A stretch of 64,000 nt of DNA from Setoptus koraiensis (lineage: Eukaryota > Arthropoda), in NCBI GenBank assembly GCA_048013815.1, contig CM106586.1:4774001-4838000 (forward strand), written 5' to 3'. Each line of letters begins with the position of its first letter. Position 1 is the first letter of the stretch. Made by a program: the position numbers and the translations under genes. The notes under the pieces are model-generated. The model saw only the letters and a program-made list of their open reading frames with translations, searched no databases and was not told the DNA's origin. Of this stretch, positions 13,817 through 25,998 are shown one piece after another.

Positions 13817-16800
13817 ACACACACACACACACACACGTGTGACGGCAATGAGCAACATTGTGACAAAAATGACGACCACGATATGACAAGAGCCGTGCAA
13901 GCAACTTAACTGGAGCAAGCACCTGTCCGCCGTTATACATATATGTTGCTAGTTGTAGTATAACAACAATACTACAATACACAATTATTTGTTGGCCACA
14001 ATAATGACACAACAATGCCCAAACACTGTCCTCCGCCTTCGGTTCGCGACCGCCATCTGGTGGACATTCCCACCAATGAATTGTTGCCAGTCTTGGCCGG
14101 CCACTGTCGGCCGCAAACAGTTGGCCGGTCGTTGCTGGCCAGTCGTAGTAGGCCAGCCATAGTTGGCCAGCACAAGGCTGTAAGTGGCCACTTTTAGCTC
14201 CATTGTCAGCCAATTAATCACAATCTAAATGACAAAAATTGGCATTAGAGGGGCCAAATGAAGTGCCAATTGACAAACTGTTCAGCGAGTGTCGATACAT
14301 TCAATTAGATCCGAACGATATTGAGCTAACCTAGTTTCCTAGCCACACCCGAACGTAATGATCGCAAATCGAAATTGACACATTGTGCCCATACTTGTGT
14401 GGCGGCTGCAGTTCACCAAAAAACCGTTCGAGGTCGCTTTTTGTACGTTCACGTCGTGCGAAACAGATCAAATGAGCGATAGATAACAAATCAACAAGAA
14501 AAAAATAAAAAGAAATGTATCATTTATCGAGACACCTCAGGCTTTTTGGTGCATTTTCAAGCTGATGCGAGCGCCCCTCGCGTCTCACTCTTGAACTGTA
14601 GTGGCCACAAGTATTGGGTTAAATTGCGTTGCACAATAAACACTGTACTGTAACTGGTGCCTCTGCGAACGAGCCCAATAATGCCTCATCTCCGGCCCGA
14701 TAATTCATTTTGCGACTCGCTTCATTCGTGTCCGTATCGGTGGTGCGTTCTTTTGGGGAGCCCACAAAAGTATGATGGGCGAGTTGGTTGGTTGGCGCAC
14801 GGGAGGTGGCCGCACTTTGACCAATCAATTTGGGGTGTGACAAACTGACCGACAACCTAACAATAAACATTCAGGGCAATTATAGCGGATATATGAGCCG
14901 AGCGGTGTTCACGCCCACCTTCGATGACGGGATTATTGAATTAGGCCCCCCCAACTTCCTGTGCGAGGCTGGCTTCGCTTTGCTGTTGAGTGACTGTGAA
15001 TTGTGTGGGCCTCCGTTATGGACTTTATTTTTTTATTTTTATTTCATATACCCGCCTGGACAATGGCAGAACAAATATTATTATCACTGTTATTATTATT
15101 GTAAAAAACATACAAACAAGCGTGTGTGTGTGTGCGCACGCGAGGCATTAGATTGGGGCCTTGGTCTCAATTGGGGTCAAGCACGGATGAAAAGATAATG
15201 CTTGCGGCTGGAATTGAGTTTATAATAGACTGTATGCCGTAATACCACCAGACACTGGCGATGGCGATGTTGCGCCGGACAATCATAAAGTCGGTCACGG
15301 CTTGCGCCAGGACCAACCTTTGTAATGGCCGGATATATATCTAATCTATCTATAGAGAGATATATGAGTCAAGCGCTTGGCCCCGCTTGCTGGCGGTGGC
15401 ACTGTTATAGCATTAATAAAAGATAAAGATATTCTTGAGCGGAGGCTTTGGCATTGGCTCAAGAAATTGGCGAATCACTTGAAAAAAAAAACTTATTCTT
15501 TACTGCTATTTTTCGCTCGCTTGCCTGCTTGATTATTACATTACAACAACTGGCCGCCAGGTTAAAGTGGTCAGAATTTGTTGGGCACTATAAATAGAAG
15601 TGCACTCGAGTGGCACTTGTGTGTCGGGGGGGGGGGGCCATCGACTGTATCATTAATGTGGAGTCGTTGATGTGGACGCTCGCTGGCTGGCAAGCCGCGA
15701 GTGGCGCCACTGTCGCTACTCTCATCACTCTCACCACTGGCGAAATGTATGTATCTGGCAGACTTGTGTCACATATAGATATATAAGATAATAATAAGAA
15801 AAGTTAATAGCGATAAACGAGCAGAGTGAGCATGAAATAAAATGCCACCCACAGTCACAATGCGACAGGTAGTCGCGAGGGCAAGTTGTCAGCTGGTGAC
15901 GAGTGGGGGCCAGAGGACGCGCGAGGCGACAAAAAGAATGGGCGATTCGCGCAAGTAAAAATAAAAAAAAATTTATGCGCCTACCACGTACGATTACGTA
16001 ATCTGTGCCCGTTTGTTGTGGTGTCGACGCGAGCAGCGTTGTGTGGCTCGAGAGAGCGAGAGACATTGGCAGATTTGAACAGCGTGGCACAGTGCGCTCT
16101 AATGTTATCACCTGTTCTTGTTGTGTAAAAAAGAAGAAGAAGAGGCTCCTGCCAAGGAGATTGCTTTTGCGGGGGCCCCGCTGCATTTGCATTGAGCCGG
16201 TCGGTGGGGCTCGCGCTGGCGAGCTGGCCGGCTGTGGCGAGGCCCGAGCGGGGGCTGGGAATGGAAATGAAGATTGAGTCGGATAATATAGAGTGATCAT
16301 AGACACACACTGGCGACGCATTAAACTGGAGACGGATCAAATGGGGTCCTCTGCACAGTGTCGCTGCTGTATCGCTCTTTCACAGATTGGCTGGCCGGCC
16401 GGCCGGCCATTATGCGCGCGGGGTGCCCGCTGCCCAGTTGACTCCTTTTGGCTCTTTCTGGGGCTCCTTGTGAGGCTCTTTTGGGGCTCTTTGTGGGGCT
16501 CTTTTGGGCTCTTTTTGGGGGCGCTGGCTCGGCGGCTCGGCGGCTCGGCAACTCGGCAACTCGGCGGCTTGTTGGCTTGTCGGCTGGCGAACAATGGCGC
16601 GCAAACCGGACGAACGACGACGTGCATGACCATGGCAAATCCGCAAGTAATCTGACTTCCTTTTTTGTGGTTGCCTTTGTCCACTTCCGACTAACTCCTT
16701 TCATCATTACCACCACGGCAACAATATCGAGCTGGCTGGCTTATAGCGACACTATCGCTACAAGCAACTCATGCAGTCGCATGAATGAGGCGCCTGGCCA

Positions 16801-18628
16801 GAATCGCCTTTGTCGACAATCGACACTAAAAGATGCTGGCGCTGAAATATCCGCTCTAGCTGGCGCTGTCAGATATCAATAGTAGCAATAATAATACTTA
16901 AAGTAATAGCCAGAGATAGATAAATTGCCAGCACTCGCACAGCCAGTGCTGGCGAGCGCCGGCATAGAGGCCCTTTGGCCATTACTCTTGCACTATTTCA
17001 CTACCGGCCAGAAAAGAGCGAGATACAGAGAGAGGCGCCTCAATCTGGACCCAAATATCTGGCGCAATACTGCGCCGACAGTGACAACTCTCAATGACTC
17101 ACTGCCACATCTGGCCACGGCTGACAATCGCGGCCCGGCTCACAATTTCTCAGCCAATAACAACAATCGCGCCAGCAATATCTACTCTGGCCGCCATGGC
17201 CGCAATTCAATTGGGCGCTGGCCAAATCTTTTTATGGTTAGCTCATTGGCGAGATATCTCAAACTGTCAATTTATAAAAATAAGATAAATTATTTGCCAG
17301 TGGCCATAACGCACGGGCACACACACGGGCAGGGGCCGGCTATGGGCTCATGATGTAATTAATTGGCTCGGGCGAGCCGCTCGATCGATATCGCGAGCGC
17401 TTGTTTGTATGATAACCAGTGAGCCAGTGCGGTTTGTTTTGGGCCATTTGGGTCGCTACAATATTATACAATTTATGTATGTATTATTTGTACATTATGC
17501 AATGGAAGAGATAAGCAGAGATCGATCATCATCAGCGATTATGTGTGTAAGCGATTTGGTGCGATTGTAAGTGGCCACTCGTGTGCATTGCCGGCCACCG
17601 ATTAGCGGCCGCACATTGTCATTTTGGGCATTTTCGCTTAATTTCTATTTTTATTTGTATTCGTATTTGTATTAATATTCCCATTTTTATAAATATTTTT
17701 CTGTGGATATTGAGTGCGCGATATCAACGCGCGCCAATGCACCAATCATAACGCACACGAGCCGTCTCGCCAGCCGCTGAATGGGGCCCAATGAATGTTT
17801 CTGTTTATGCCCCATGAATTAGCTAGATGCTGGCCGGCACAGCCAGCGATATAAGCGAGCGTTGATGCGCAACTTGGCATGATCATTTGCAGTGGTGAGA
17901 TGTGCGCATAGGTAAACAGACGAGTTACCAGCACCAATAACGCGCGTTACATAATAATTGTTACACAATATTCATGACGGCAACGTTGCGTGAATTAGTG
18001 GCGCACTTGAAGTCGCCACATTTGCGCCAACAACAACAACAGCAGCAGCAACAACAATTGCGTAATGCGCTTTGCCATGTTGTTGCTGCTGGTGCGTGGC
18101 TAGACAAGTGTGACGCTCGCATCTGAAAGTTGATGTTGTTGTCACCGCGATGATGATCGCATCACCGTTGCTTGCACCAACCCGCCACCAGGTGAAATGG
18201 GACTATATCAAGACATGTTGGTATATAGCGGTTTGTATTGGCATGTAACGGGCCGGCCTTGTTGGCGACACGTTCCGGTGCCAAAAATCAATTCGGCGCC
18301 ACTAGCGGCCAACAGCCAACACTAACGCACGCAGTGAGTGTGCGTGCCGCTAAGCATGACAAAAATAATCAATATTGATTATATAATTGCGATTATGTAT
18401 TATGTAATAATGAGGCGCTGTAATACCACTGTAATACCGATAATGAATATGCATGCATCATTGACAAGTAGTTGTGGCAGCAGCAGAAGCAGCAGCGCGT
18501 TCTAGTGGCGTTACAGACCGGAAACAGAACAAGCCACCAACATGCACTGACCATATTGCACCCACTGTGTCCATGTGCCCCACACGTATAATCCCGGCGT
18601 GTAACGGCCCCGTGTCTATGGCGTGTCG

Positions 18629-18650
18629 CTGGCGACTTGCAAGTCGCCAG
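18629..18650. repeat. Perfect 22-bp palindrome
   Basis: The sequence 18629-18650, centred on TTGCAA, equals its own reverse complement with no spacer. Symmetry ends at the flanking bases. It could be a dimeric protein site or a chance or repeat-derived inversion. Confidence 0.85.
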
Positions 18651-19325
18651 TGGCGCCACCAGTCAACTAATCAAGCCAAAAGTGCAACACTTATACATAA
18701 TAAGCAGCGGATTACGTAATCTTGTGAGCTGTGCAATTTTCGCTAGGTGTTACTTGTGTGTGCGCCGGCAAGGTGCCAGCAGGCAGCGAGCCAAAGTCGA
18801 AATTGTCAACCGACCATTAGCCACTGGTTGTTGCATCATGTGAGAGAGGCGCACACAGTGAGTCACAGTGTGTCACAGTGATACACAGTTACGTAACGGG
18901 CAAAATACAGAGATTGTGTGCCGATGCTCGATGCTCGATGATTGGAAGCTGTTACATAAGCACGCAATCATAAATACATAATATACACACATACGTTCAC
19001 CTGTGCACACCGTTATACACGCCGTTATACACCGTTATACATGCCGTTATACGGCTGAGTGGGGCCGATATCCTGTGCGCGCGAGATTGATTATTGCGAT
19101 CAACAACAATTTGTCGATAAGTCGCGCTAGTCGCGACACCCAATTCGCCATTCGTACATAATTCAATGGGGCCCCCATTGGAGGCCGCTGCGAATCACTC
19201 TCAATCTAAATCACTTGCCCGACAGCGCGCTCTCATCATCGTGTCGCACGGGGCCGCCGGGGGAGTGGCCAGCAGTGGCGAGCGAGCCGAAGCGCCGGTC
19301 AGGCGGACCAGCCGCATTATTAGTG

Positions 19326-19348
19326 GCTAATATACCGGGTATATTAGC
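19326..19348. repeat. Perfect inverted repeat, 11-bp arms, 1-nt centre
   Basis: GCTAATATACC (19326-19336) and GGTATATTAGC (19338-19348) are exact reverse complements around one G. No associated gene is seen. Confidence 0.8.
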
Positions 19349-20726
19349 GACTATTTATCAGCACACAATAATTTGGCCCGTTTTGTCCATGACCCTGCCT
19401 GGCGTGTTTGAGGCACATGTGCGCCCGGGTTGCGGGTCGCGGGTCGCGGGTCGCGGATATCGGATCCGGGATCTCGGATCTCGAATGGCACTATATATAG
19501 ATATTAGCGGCGGGGCCCGCGGCTGTCGAGTGCGTCACATAACGCGCAGCCACATATAAAGAGACGCGTAAAGAGACGCGTAAAGAGACGTATAACGAGA
19601 CGTATAACGAGACGTATAAAGAGATACATAGAGATAGAGTGGCTCATCTAATTGCAATTTTAATGCGACCCGCCAGCCCATAGGGCACATTGGCGACACA
19701 AAAATCGCATTATCAATCGCGATGTGTCGGCATGGATACGCGAAACGTGCGCGAAACGGCCCCATTGAAACCGGTTGGCACCGGTAACTAGTTAATTATT
19801 GATAAGTTTGCTCGTTGTTTCTATTGAAGTACAAAAGGCACCAGCGGAAATACCATTGCTGGCCAGCCAGCCAGCGAAATGACTAATAAATGATAATGAT
19901 TTGTGGTGCCAGCCAAGCCGATCCCGCTGGCCAGGCTGGCCAGTGCGGCTAAGTGGCGCAAATGGCCTGGTAAGTGGTCTGGCGACCGGCCCACCGATCA
20001 TGTCCACTTACCGCTTACCGCGCGGGTGCATGCTGACCTTCCATTTGTCCATTTGCCCATTTGTCCATTTGCCCATTTGTCCGTTCGTCCGCTCGTCCGC
20101 TCGCCCGTTCGTCCGTTTGTGCAATCAAGGCAGCCCATCAAAGCGGGCGCTAACCGAAGCCGGGGCCCCAAAATGATAAATAAAATAGCTGAGCGCACAT
20201 TGCTGATATAGGCATGAAAAGAGAAAAAAATCATTCAATGCGCCATTGGTTCGTTTTAACATTGGCGGACATTGGCGCCATTGGAGGGTGCCGGCACGAG
20301 GCCGCCAGCACGCACACGAGAATACAAAATCTGTTTGGCTTTTAATTGAACGTATCAAACGTTTACGAGTTTAATTAAAGCGCCGCCAGGCTGACGTGAC
20401 AATCATTATGGGGCCGATATCTTATATATTTTGTTTTGTATAATATTTGTATCGTGGCCATCGACCATTATTGGCACCATTGGCCGCCAGGTGAGCGACT
20501 AGTGGTTGACTAGTGACACGCTTCTATTATTATCTATTATTATTCTAGTGTTACCACTGGTCAGCAGCTACCTGTTGTGTGGGGCACCGATATGCACCGA
20601 TATTGCACAAAATGATGACTAGTGCAACAAATGTAGCCATGTCAGCTGACAGGTGACATTTGACACTAACAACGTTTTACGCCAATCGAGTACTGAGATG
20701 AAGAGATAAATGGGTCAACGAGGGGC

Positions 20727-20792
20727 CCCAATATAACCCAATGTAACCCAATGTAACCCAATGTAACCCAATGTAACCCAATGTAACGCATA
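20727..20792. repeat. 11-bp minisatellite (CAATGTAACCC)
   Basis: About six units of CAATGTAACCC in a row; the outer copies vary (ATATAACCC at the start, ATGTAACGC at the end). Confidence 0.9.
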
Positions 20793-22367
20793 ACAAGCGT
20801 GTGTATTGAATCTGATCAATGTTGGTGGCTGGATTTGCGCTGTCGAGTTGGCGACAACGCAAAACAAAGACAACGCGCGCACTAATAACAATAACAATAA
20901 TCAGTATATCTGAATTAGTTGCGTCCGTAAATGTCTGCCATGTCAGACCCACGCGCGAGGGCATAAAAGCGAATGGGGCCCGCTTGTTATCTTGTAATGT
21001 GGCTTGTTGGCGCCTCGAGAGAGGCAGAGCGAGAGAGTGTTGCCGCGACAAGTGCCACTATTCAGCCATTATATGGGGCGCCGCTGTTGTTGTTGTTGTA
21101 GCTCGATTATTATATTTTCTTTGCGTCTACTTGGCCGTATTATGGCTGTTGTTGCAACACAAACACACTGGTTAGGCTCGTACAACACAAGAGATAATAG
21201 AAGGGGCAACATTGTTGGAGAACATCTTTGCACAGTGTTGTTTGTGCGCCAAGAGAGGGATAAAAATAACGAGAGTGAGAGAGAGAGCGAAAAACAAACT
21301 CATGGGCCCACTCTTGACACCGATGCAACATTACGTAACATTTACCGGCGACACATTTATCACTGGCTACACCTGTTTATAATCTTGATTATTGCGTAGC
21401 TACGGCCGCCGCGGCTTATTTGTGCCGCCGCTAATACATGCCAATACAACGCATGATACGGGGGGCCCCGACCATGAGTCGCTGCTGCACGCGTTTGCAC
21501 GTGTCGGCGCAAACAGCTTGTCGCTCGCTGCCATCTTATCGCTGTTCCGTTGCCTTTCGTTATTGTGGGCCCCAACGCTCAGCCGGCTGGCTATGCAAAA
21601 TCTGTTGTTTCGTCGCTATTCAATTCAATTCGCGATAGGCGCATATTTTCCGTAGCACACGCGCGGATAAATAGTGCAAAATATCCAATACCAAAAACAA
21701 CACAATGTGTGTGAATATCGCCAACAATCTCGCCTCTCGAGCTTGGCCAAAATGCCAAAATGGCTACGCCCACGTGCGATCTTAAAATAGACGCAAACAA
21801 TGTGCTAGAGATAGGTGGCGACACGGATGTGGCAGCGGATAAAAGTGTGATCATTAGTGGCGCTAACAAACGGCCTCAGCACGGCATCAGGCCCAATGTG
21901 AATTTTTGCCACAAATTTTGCTACGAGGCCAGCGGCAACGCTCGCCACATTTCGCTGCCCACGCAGCCAAATTCGAGCCCCACAAACTGGGCACCGAATG
22001 GCCAATTTCGAGTGGCTCCGTCGGGTGAGACTCTCACCGTGAGAGGCTGGCGCAGAGCTGGCTGCATCCATCACGGGCGGCGCTTTTCGCTGCTTTCCGG
22101 TTTGAGGCCGGCAAGCCAACGGCTGCATCGCGCTAAAGCTGACCCCGTCTGTGCAACGGGGTTGCCAAGGTTTCCAAGGTTGCTGGCCACGGTGCTCCAG
22201 CGCGCCCTGTGAGCCCTGCGAGCCGTGTGAGCCGTGTGAGGGCAATGGGGGCCCCAGTGGCGGCCAGAATGTTTGTGATCGATCACTTGTGTGTGTGTGT
22301 GTGTGTTGTTTGAGTGTGTCAACAAATTGAAACAAACACACACACGGCGGCGGCCAAAATGAGCAAC

Positions 22368-22397
22368 GCTGGCCCCAATTGCATGATTGGGGCCAGC
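22368..22397. repeat. Perfect inverted repeat, 12-bp arms, 6-nt loop
   Basis: GCTGGCCCCAAT at 22368-22379 pairs with 22386-22397 across TGCATG, which is itself a palindrome, so the whole 30 bp is a perfect palindrome. Confidence 0.85.
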
Positions 22398-22740
22398 TCT
22401 AACCGTGCAATCATCTGGCCACTGCTCGTGCTGGCCTCACTTTGGAGCTCGCCGGGGACCGGCGCCGGCCAGACGCTATGGGCCATGGGCTCATTGGGGC
22501 CGGCTCACCTAAGCAAATAGACACACGGATGGCAAACAATGCTGACGATGATGAACATTATTATTAGCATTGCCGCTGCACGCGGCAGCCAGGCCAATCG
22601 CACTGCTATTATAACACACTGGCAAGACAACAATACACCTATATCTATATTACACCTGTCCACTTGGCCGTGGCTGGCCCCGCAAGGCGCGCCCACAAGT
22701 AAGTGGGCAGCCGATGCCAACTCTGCCCCGCAATTGCTGG

Positions 22741-22782
22741 CCGAGTATTGCCACTGTCAGTGGTGCCAGTGGCAATACTCGG
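22741..22782. repeat. Perfect hairpin, 16-bp arms, 10-nt loop
   Basis: The 16 bases at 22741-22756 are the exact reverse complement of 22767-22782. The loop is TCAGTGGTGC. It lies just before the CCAGAACTG minisatellite. It is shorter than a typical animal pre-miRNA. Confidence 0.85.
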
Positions 22783-22805
22783 CTCGCCACAATTGGCCAG
22801 TTCTG

Positions 22806-22892
22806 GCCAGAACTGACCAGAACTGACCAGAACTGGCCAGAACTGACCAGAACTGGCCAGAACTGACCAGAACTGACCAGAACTGGCCAGAA
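22806..22892. repeat. 10-bp minisatellite (CCAGAACTGA/G)
   Basis: About nine units, each CCAGAACTGA or CCAGAACTGG, in mixed order. Non-coding. Confidence 0.9.
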
Positions 22893-25762
22893 TTGGGGCC
22901 CGATTGGCGCAAGTTGGGTGGCGCAATTGGGCCCAATTAGCCGAGTGCTGCACTGGCTGGCTGGCCGACTGCCCTCTAGTGGCCAGTGGGCTCACTAGAA
23001 CTGGCCCTCACAAGTGTCAGCAACACAATTGCTGACAACGCCGTGGCTCTCAAGTGCTGTGTAGGTCAGGTGACTTGAGCCGACAAGCTCAGGTATGGCG
23101 AGTGTATTGTTGTCAATCAGCTGTTCGGCTTGTTGGCCTCTTGACGGGCCTGGCGAGCGCGCATTTATCGGGCCAAACAAGCTTGCGAGTGGCCGACGGC
23201 AAGACGCGATGACGAATGTTCGAGCGAGTTTCGAGCCGCTCGAGCTACTACACTTGCAACAATGCAAGCCAAACGATGATGCGATGATGTAATAAGGGGC
23301 CCGTTGTTGGTTTTCGCTGGCAGTTGTCGCTGTTGCTTGTTGACGCCAATATATACGACGATATGCGGCCATATACGATACTATTTGACCACGTACCACT
23401 GTTTGGCTTATCGCTCAACGCGTGCATATAGCGCGTGCTGTATGGGCAATGGACGATAACAATGGCTTGTCGTCCATTGGTTGGTGTGCCCAAGCCAGCC
23501 GAAGCAGCTCGCCAGCACACAAACAAACAGATAACGATTATCATTTGTGGATCAGTTTGCCGCAATTAGTTACATAAGTAGTTACATAACGGCCGACAGG
23601 GGCAGCTTACAGTCGCATTGTGAACGACACACTTGCCGACAGAGTGTGATTTTTGGTTTTTTACACAAACATTAATGGATGCTCGCTCACATTCCCCGTC
23701 AGTATAGTCAGAGTAATAGCATAATATAATACTGGCCAGATATATAGCAGCAGCAGCCGGTATGTGGCTAGTAGCGGCTAGTATCCCCCTGCTGGCCAGC
23801 GCAAAAACGAAATGGGGCCCCAGCTAATAATGAAAGCTCTCGCTCTTTTATATAACGTATAAGCGGATCAGACTGTGGTCATCAGAGACAAGTAAACACT
23901 TGACTGTTATTAGTGACGCCACCTACAGAGTGATACATCAATTGAGCAGTGTTATTTAAGCCGGCCAGCTACACTGTATCTGTGGAGCAATTGCGGGCCA
24001 CTGGCACGCTCGCCGGGTACAGTCGCCGGGCCGAGTCGCCGGGCCGAGTCGCCGGGTAGGCTGACCAGGTAGGCTGGCAACTGGTAGCTCGTTGTGTGAG
24101 GCGCAAGTTGTAAGTGATTGTGGATTATATCGTCATCTCATCTCGTTTCATGTAACCGTCATAGAGAGTGTGATATTATTGTCTTTATTTGTTGTTGTTG
24201 CTGCTGGCCGCCACGTCTTATAATTGTGTTATATTGCATTATAAGACCAACTGGGTTGTCTATTATTATTACTATTATTATACACATTACGCACATTACG
24301 TAATACACTACTGATACTGATTGAACTAACGAGTGAGCGACTAACTGGCTCGCTGGCTGCCAGTGTCAGCCAGCGTGTCAACATGAGCCTGTGACGCAAC
24401 CCGCTTGATTTGCCTAACTAACTTTGCCTGCCACTGGCCAACAAATAACTAACTCACCTGTCGCATTACTGGCGAGCTTATCGCTGGCGCTGATTGAAAT
24501 TGGAAATGCCCAAAATTGGACGCTGGCTTGTTTTTGTCGTCTGTTTGTTGGGGCCCAACCACAGACAAACCGTGCCAATATCAGCAAGTTAATTGAGGCC
24601 GCGCACGCTGCCAGTGATCCATCAATGCATATATCCATATATTGCCATATATTGCCATATATTGCCATATATTGCTATATGTGCACACAAATGTATACAC
24701 CCGAAATGCATCGATTGGTATTAAGCTCCGCACAAATCCCCTCGTTGTTGCGCTGTCTCGTGTGGGGCATAATTTGGCCGCTGGTTTGCTCTCTGGCCGC
24801 CACAACTACATTATGTATTTCTGTTTATCCGTATATCTGTCGTTTGTAGAGAGTAGATAGTAGATTCATATATACACAGCGCGTATATTTGAATAGCTCA
24901 CTGGTCAATGGCAATAAACTCGTGTCAAACTGATTGATCAGTGGCCAGATTACTATGGCACATTGTATAATGATACACAAACAGATCGACCGAGCAGATA
25001 GCGCCTAGCGGCCATTACTGGCTATTAGTGGCTTGGCATGTTGCAAGTTATAGCAACTACCAGTTAGTCACACACAATTACTTTTACTCTAACTTATTTA
25101 TTAGTTACATAATCGTGCCAGTATCACTACTAGTACTACTAGTACGATGGCATTAGTTGGCATGCACACTCGCTTGGCGCTATCTACCGGTAAATCTCAT
25201 CATCATGGCTACATATTCATTATCATACCCGAGCTAGAGCGTACCTGTGCCAGCGCACTTGCAAATTGAAATCGCTTATCTAACGAACCGATCAAGCCAA
25301 TCGATCACATTTGATTTATCGCGGGTCCACTCATTGACCTCATATATTCTCATCTTTCCACTGTCTACTGCGAGCGAAATTGGCCCCATTTTGCCAGTAT
25401 CGTCTCGACAGACGATCACAAAATCCTTGCCTCTAGCAGACTGTACTGTACAGTAGGCAATAGGACAAATTAGGATAAATTAATAATGTATTACCTGTGC
25501 GTTGCAACGTGATGCAACGTTGCTCAAATTGCTGCTGATAAACTAATCTCTCTCTATGTTTGTTTTGTTTATTCTCGTGCCCATCACACGTTCACGCGCC
25601 AATATAATAATATTGACAATATTCATGTGAATATTCACACATATTCACAAATTTAATTCAATTTCAAATTCATGGATTCATCGCGTAATTGCATTCATTG
25701 CAATTGTTATGGCATCACAAATGGCCTCTAACTCGCAAATGGCAACTAACAGCGGATTGCAG

Positions 25763-25998
25763 TTTCCTATTGGCTAATGCACAAATAGTCGATTATCCCA
25801 TTGTGTACTGCTCAGAGACTTTTTGCAAAATATCTGGCTACAACAGGGCCGAGGTGATGCAAAAATCTTGTCGCTGCAGTTTCATGTATGGCGAGCTAAC
25901 GGACAAACAAACCATAACGCAAGTGGAGCAAGCATTGGACCAGCATGCGATGGAACAATTTGAGATATTGTTGTACAAGAAGCAAAATCCGCAAAATC
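25763..25998 (+). CDS. eag: eag exon: first half of PAS domain
   Basis: Preceded by TTGCAG and followed by GTAAGT. It encodes [20 protein letters not shown] through [15 protein letters not shown], the first part of the Eag PAS fold, including the conserved MYGELTDK. The acceptor needs two bases from an upstream exon, and AA+T would restore the Asn usual before FLL. The exon ends in phase 1. No plausible start codon precedes it in frame. Confidence 0.9.

Larger units (their letters stand above)
10301..15500. other. Gene-free, repeat-rich non-coding DNA
   Basis: No recognisable protein. Contents: a ten-base CAACAACCGG minisatellite (about 10495-10565), an AT-only palindromic tract (10640-10672), the longest GT microsatellite (11349-11440), a GGTCC repeat (11856-11905), CAA-rich tracts (13104-13190, 13574-13640), CA runs (13671-13700, 13813-13834), TTACGTAA at 12004-12011, 13389-13396 and 13806-13813, and two GGGCCC sites. 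The stretch 14200-15500 is more AT-rich and has little visible structure. Confidence 0.6.
15501..20800. other. Gene-free, repeat-rich non-coding DNA
   Basis: No recognisable protein. Contents: a GGGGCTCTTT/CGGCTCGGCA repeat (16440-16575), GCGGGTCGCGGATC-type repeats (19430-19485), a 15-bp GAGACGTATAAC-type repeat (19558-19630), a CCATTTGTCCATTTGCC repeat (20040-20115) and an 11-bp CAATGTAACCC repeat (20727-20792). TTACGTAA occurs at 15994-16001, 18712-18719 and 18889-18896. A 22-bp perfect palindrome lies at 18629-18650, an inverted repeat at 19326-19348, and GGGCCC occurs about six times. Confidence 0.6.
20801..25762. other. Gene-free DNA immediately upstream of the first recognised eag exon
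   Basis: No known protein is recognisable. The opposed frames around 21760-22341 overlap each other and look like chance frames. Contents: a ten-base CCAGAACTGA/G repeat (22806-22892), an ATATTGCCAT repeat (24623-24677), hairpins at 22368-22397 and 22741-22782, TTACGTAA at 21331-21338 and 24296-24303, and about ten GGGCCC sites up to 24550. From about 24600 the sequence becomes AT-rich and simpler. The PAS-cap exon expected to precede 25763 was looked for here and not found, so this may be intron. Confidence 0.6.

Noticed and set aside
21760-22341. Opposed open frames of 150 and 178 codons
   Set aside because: They overlap on opposite strands with no recognisable motif or splice context.
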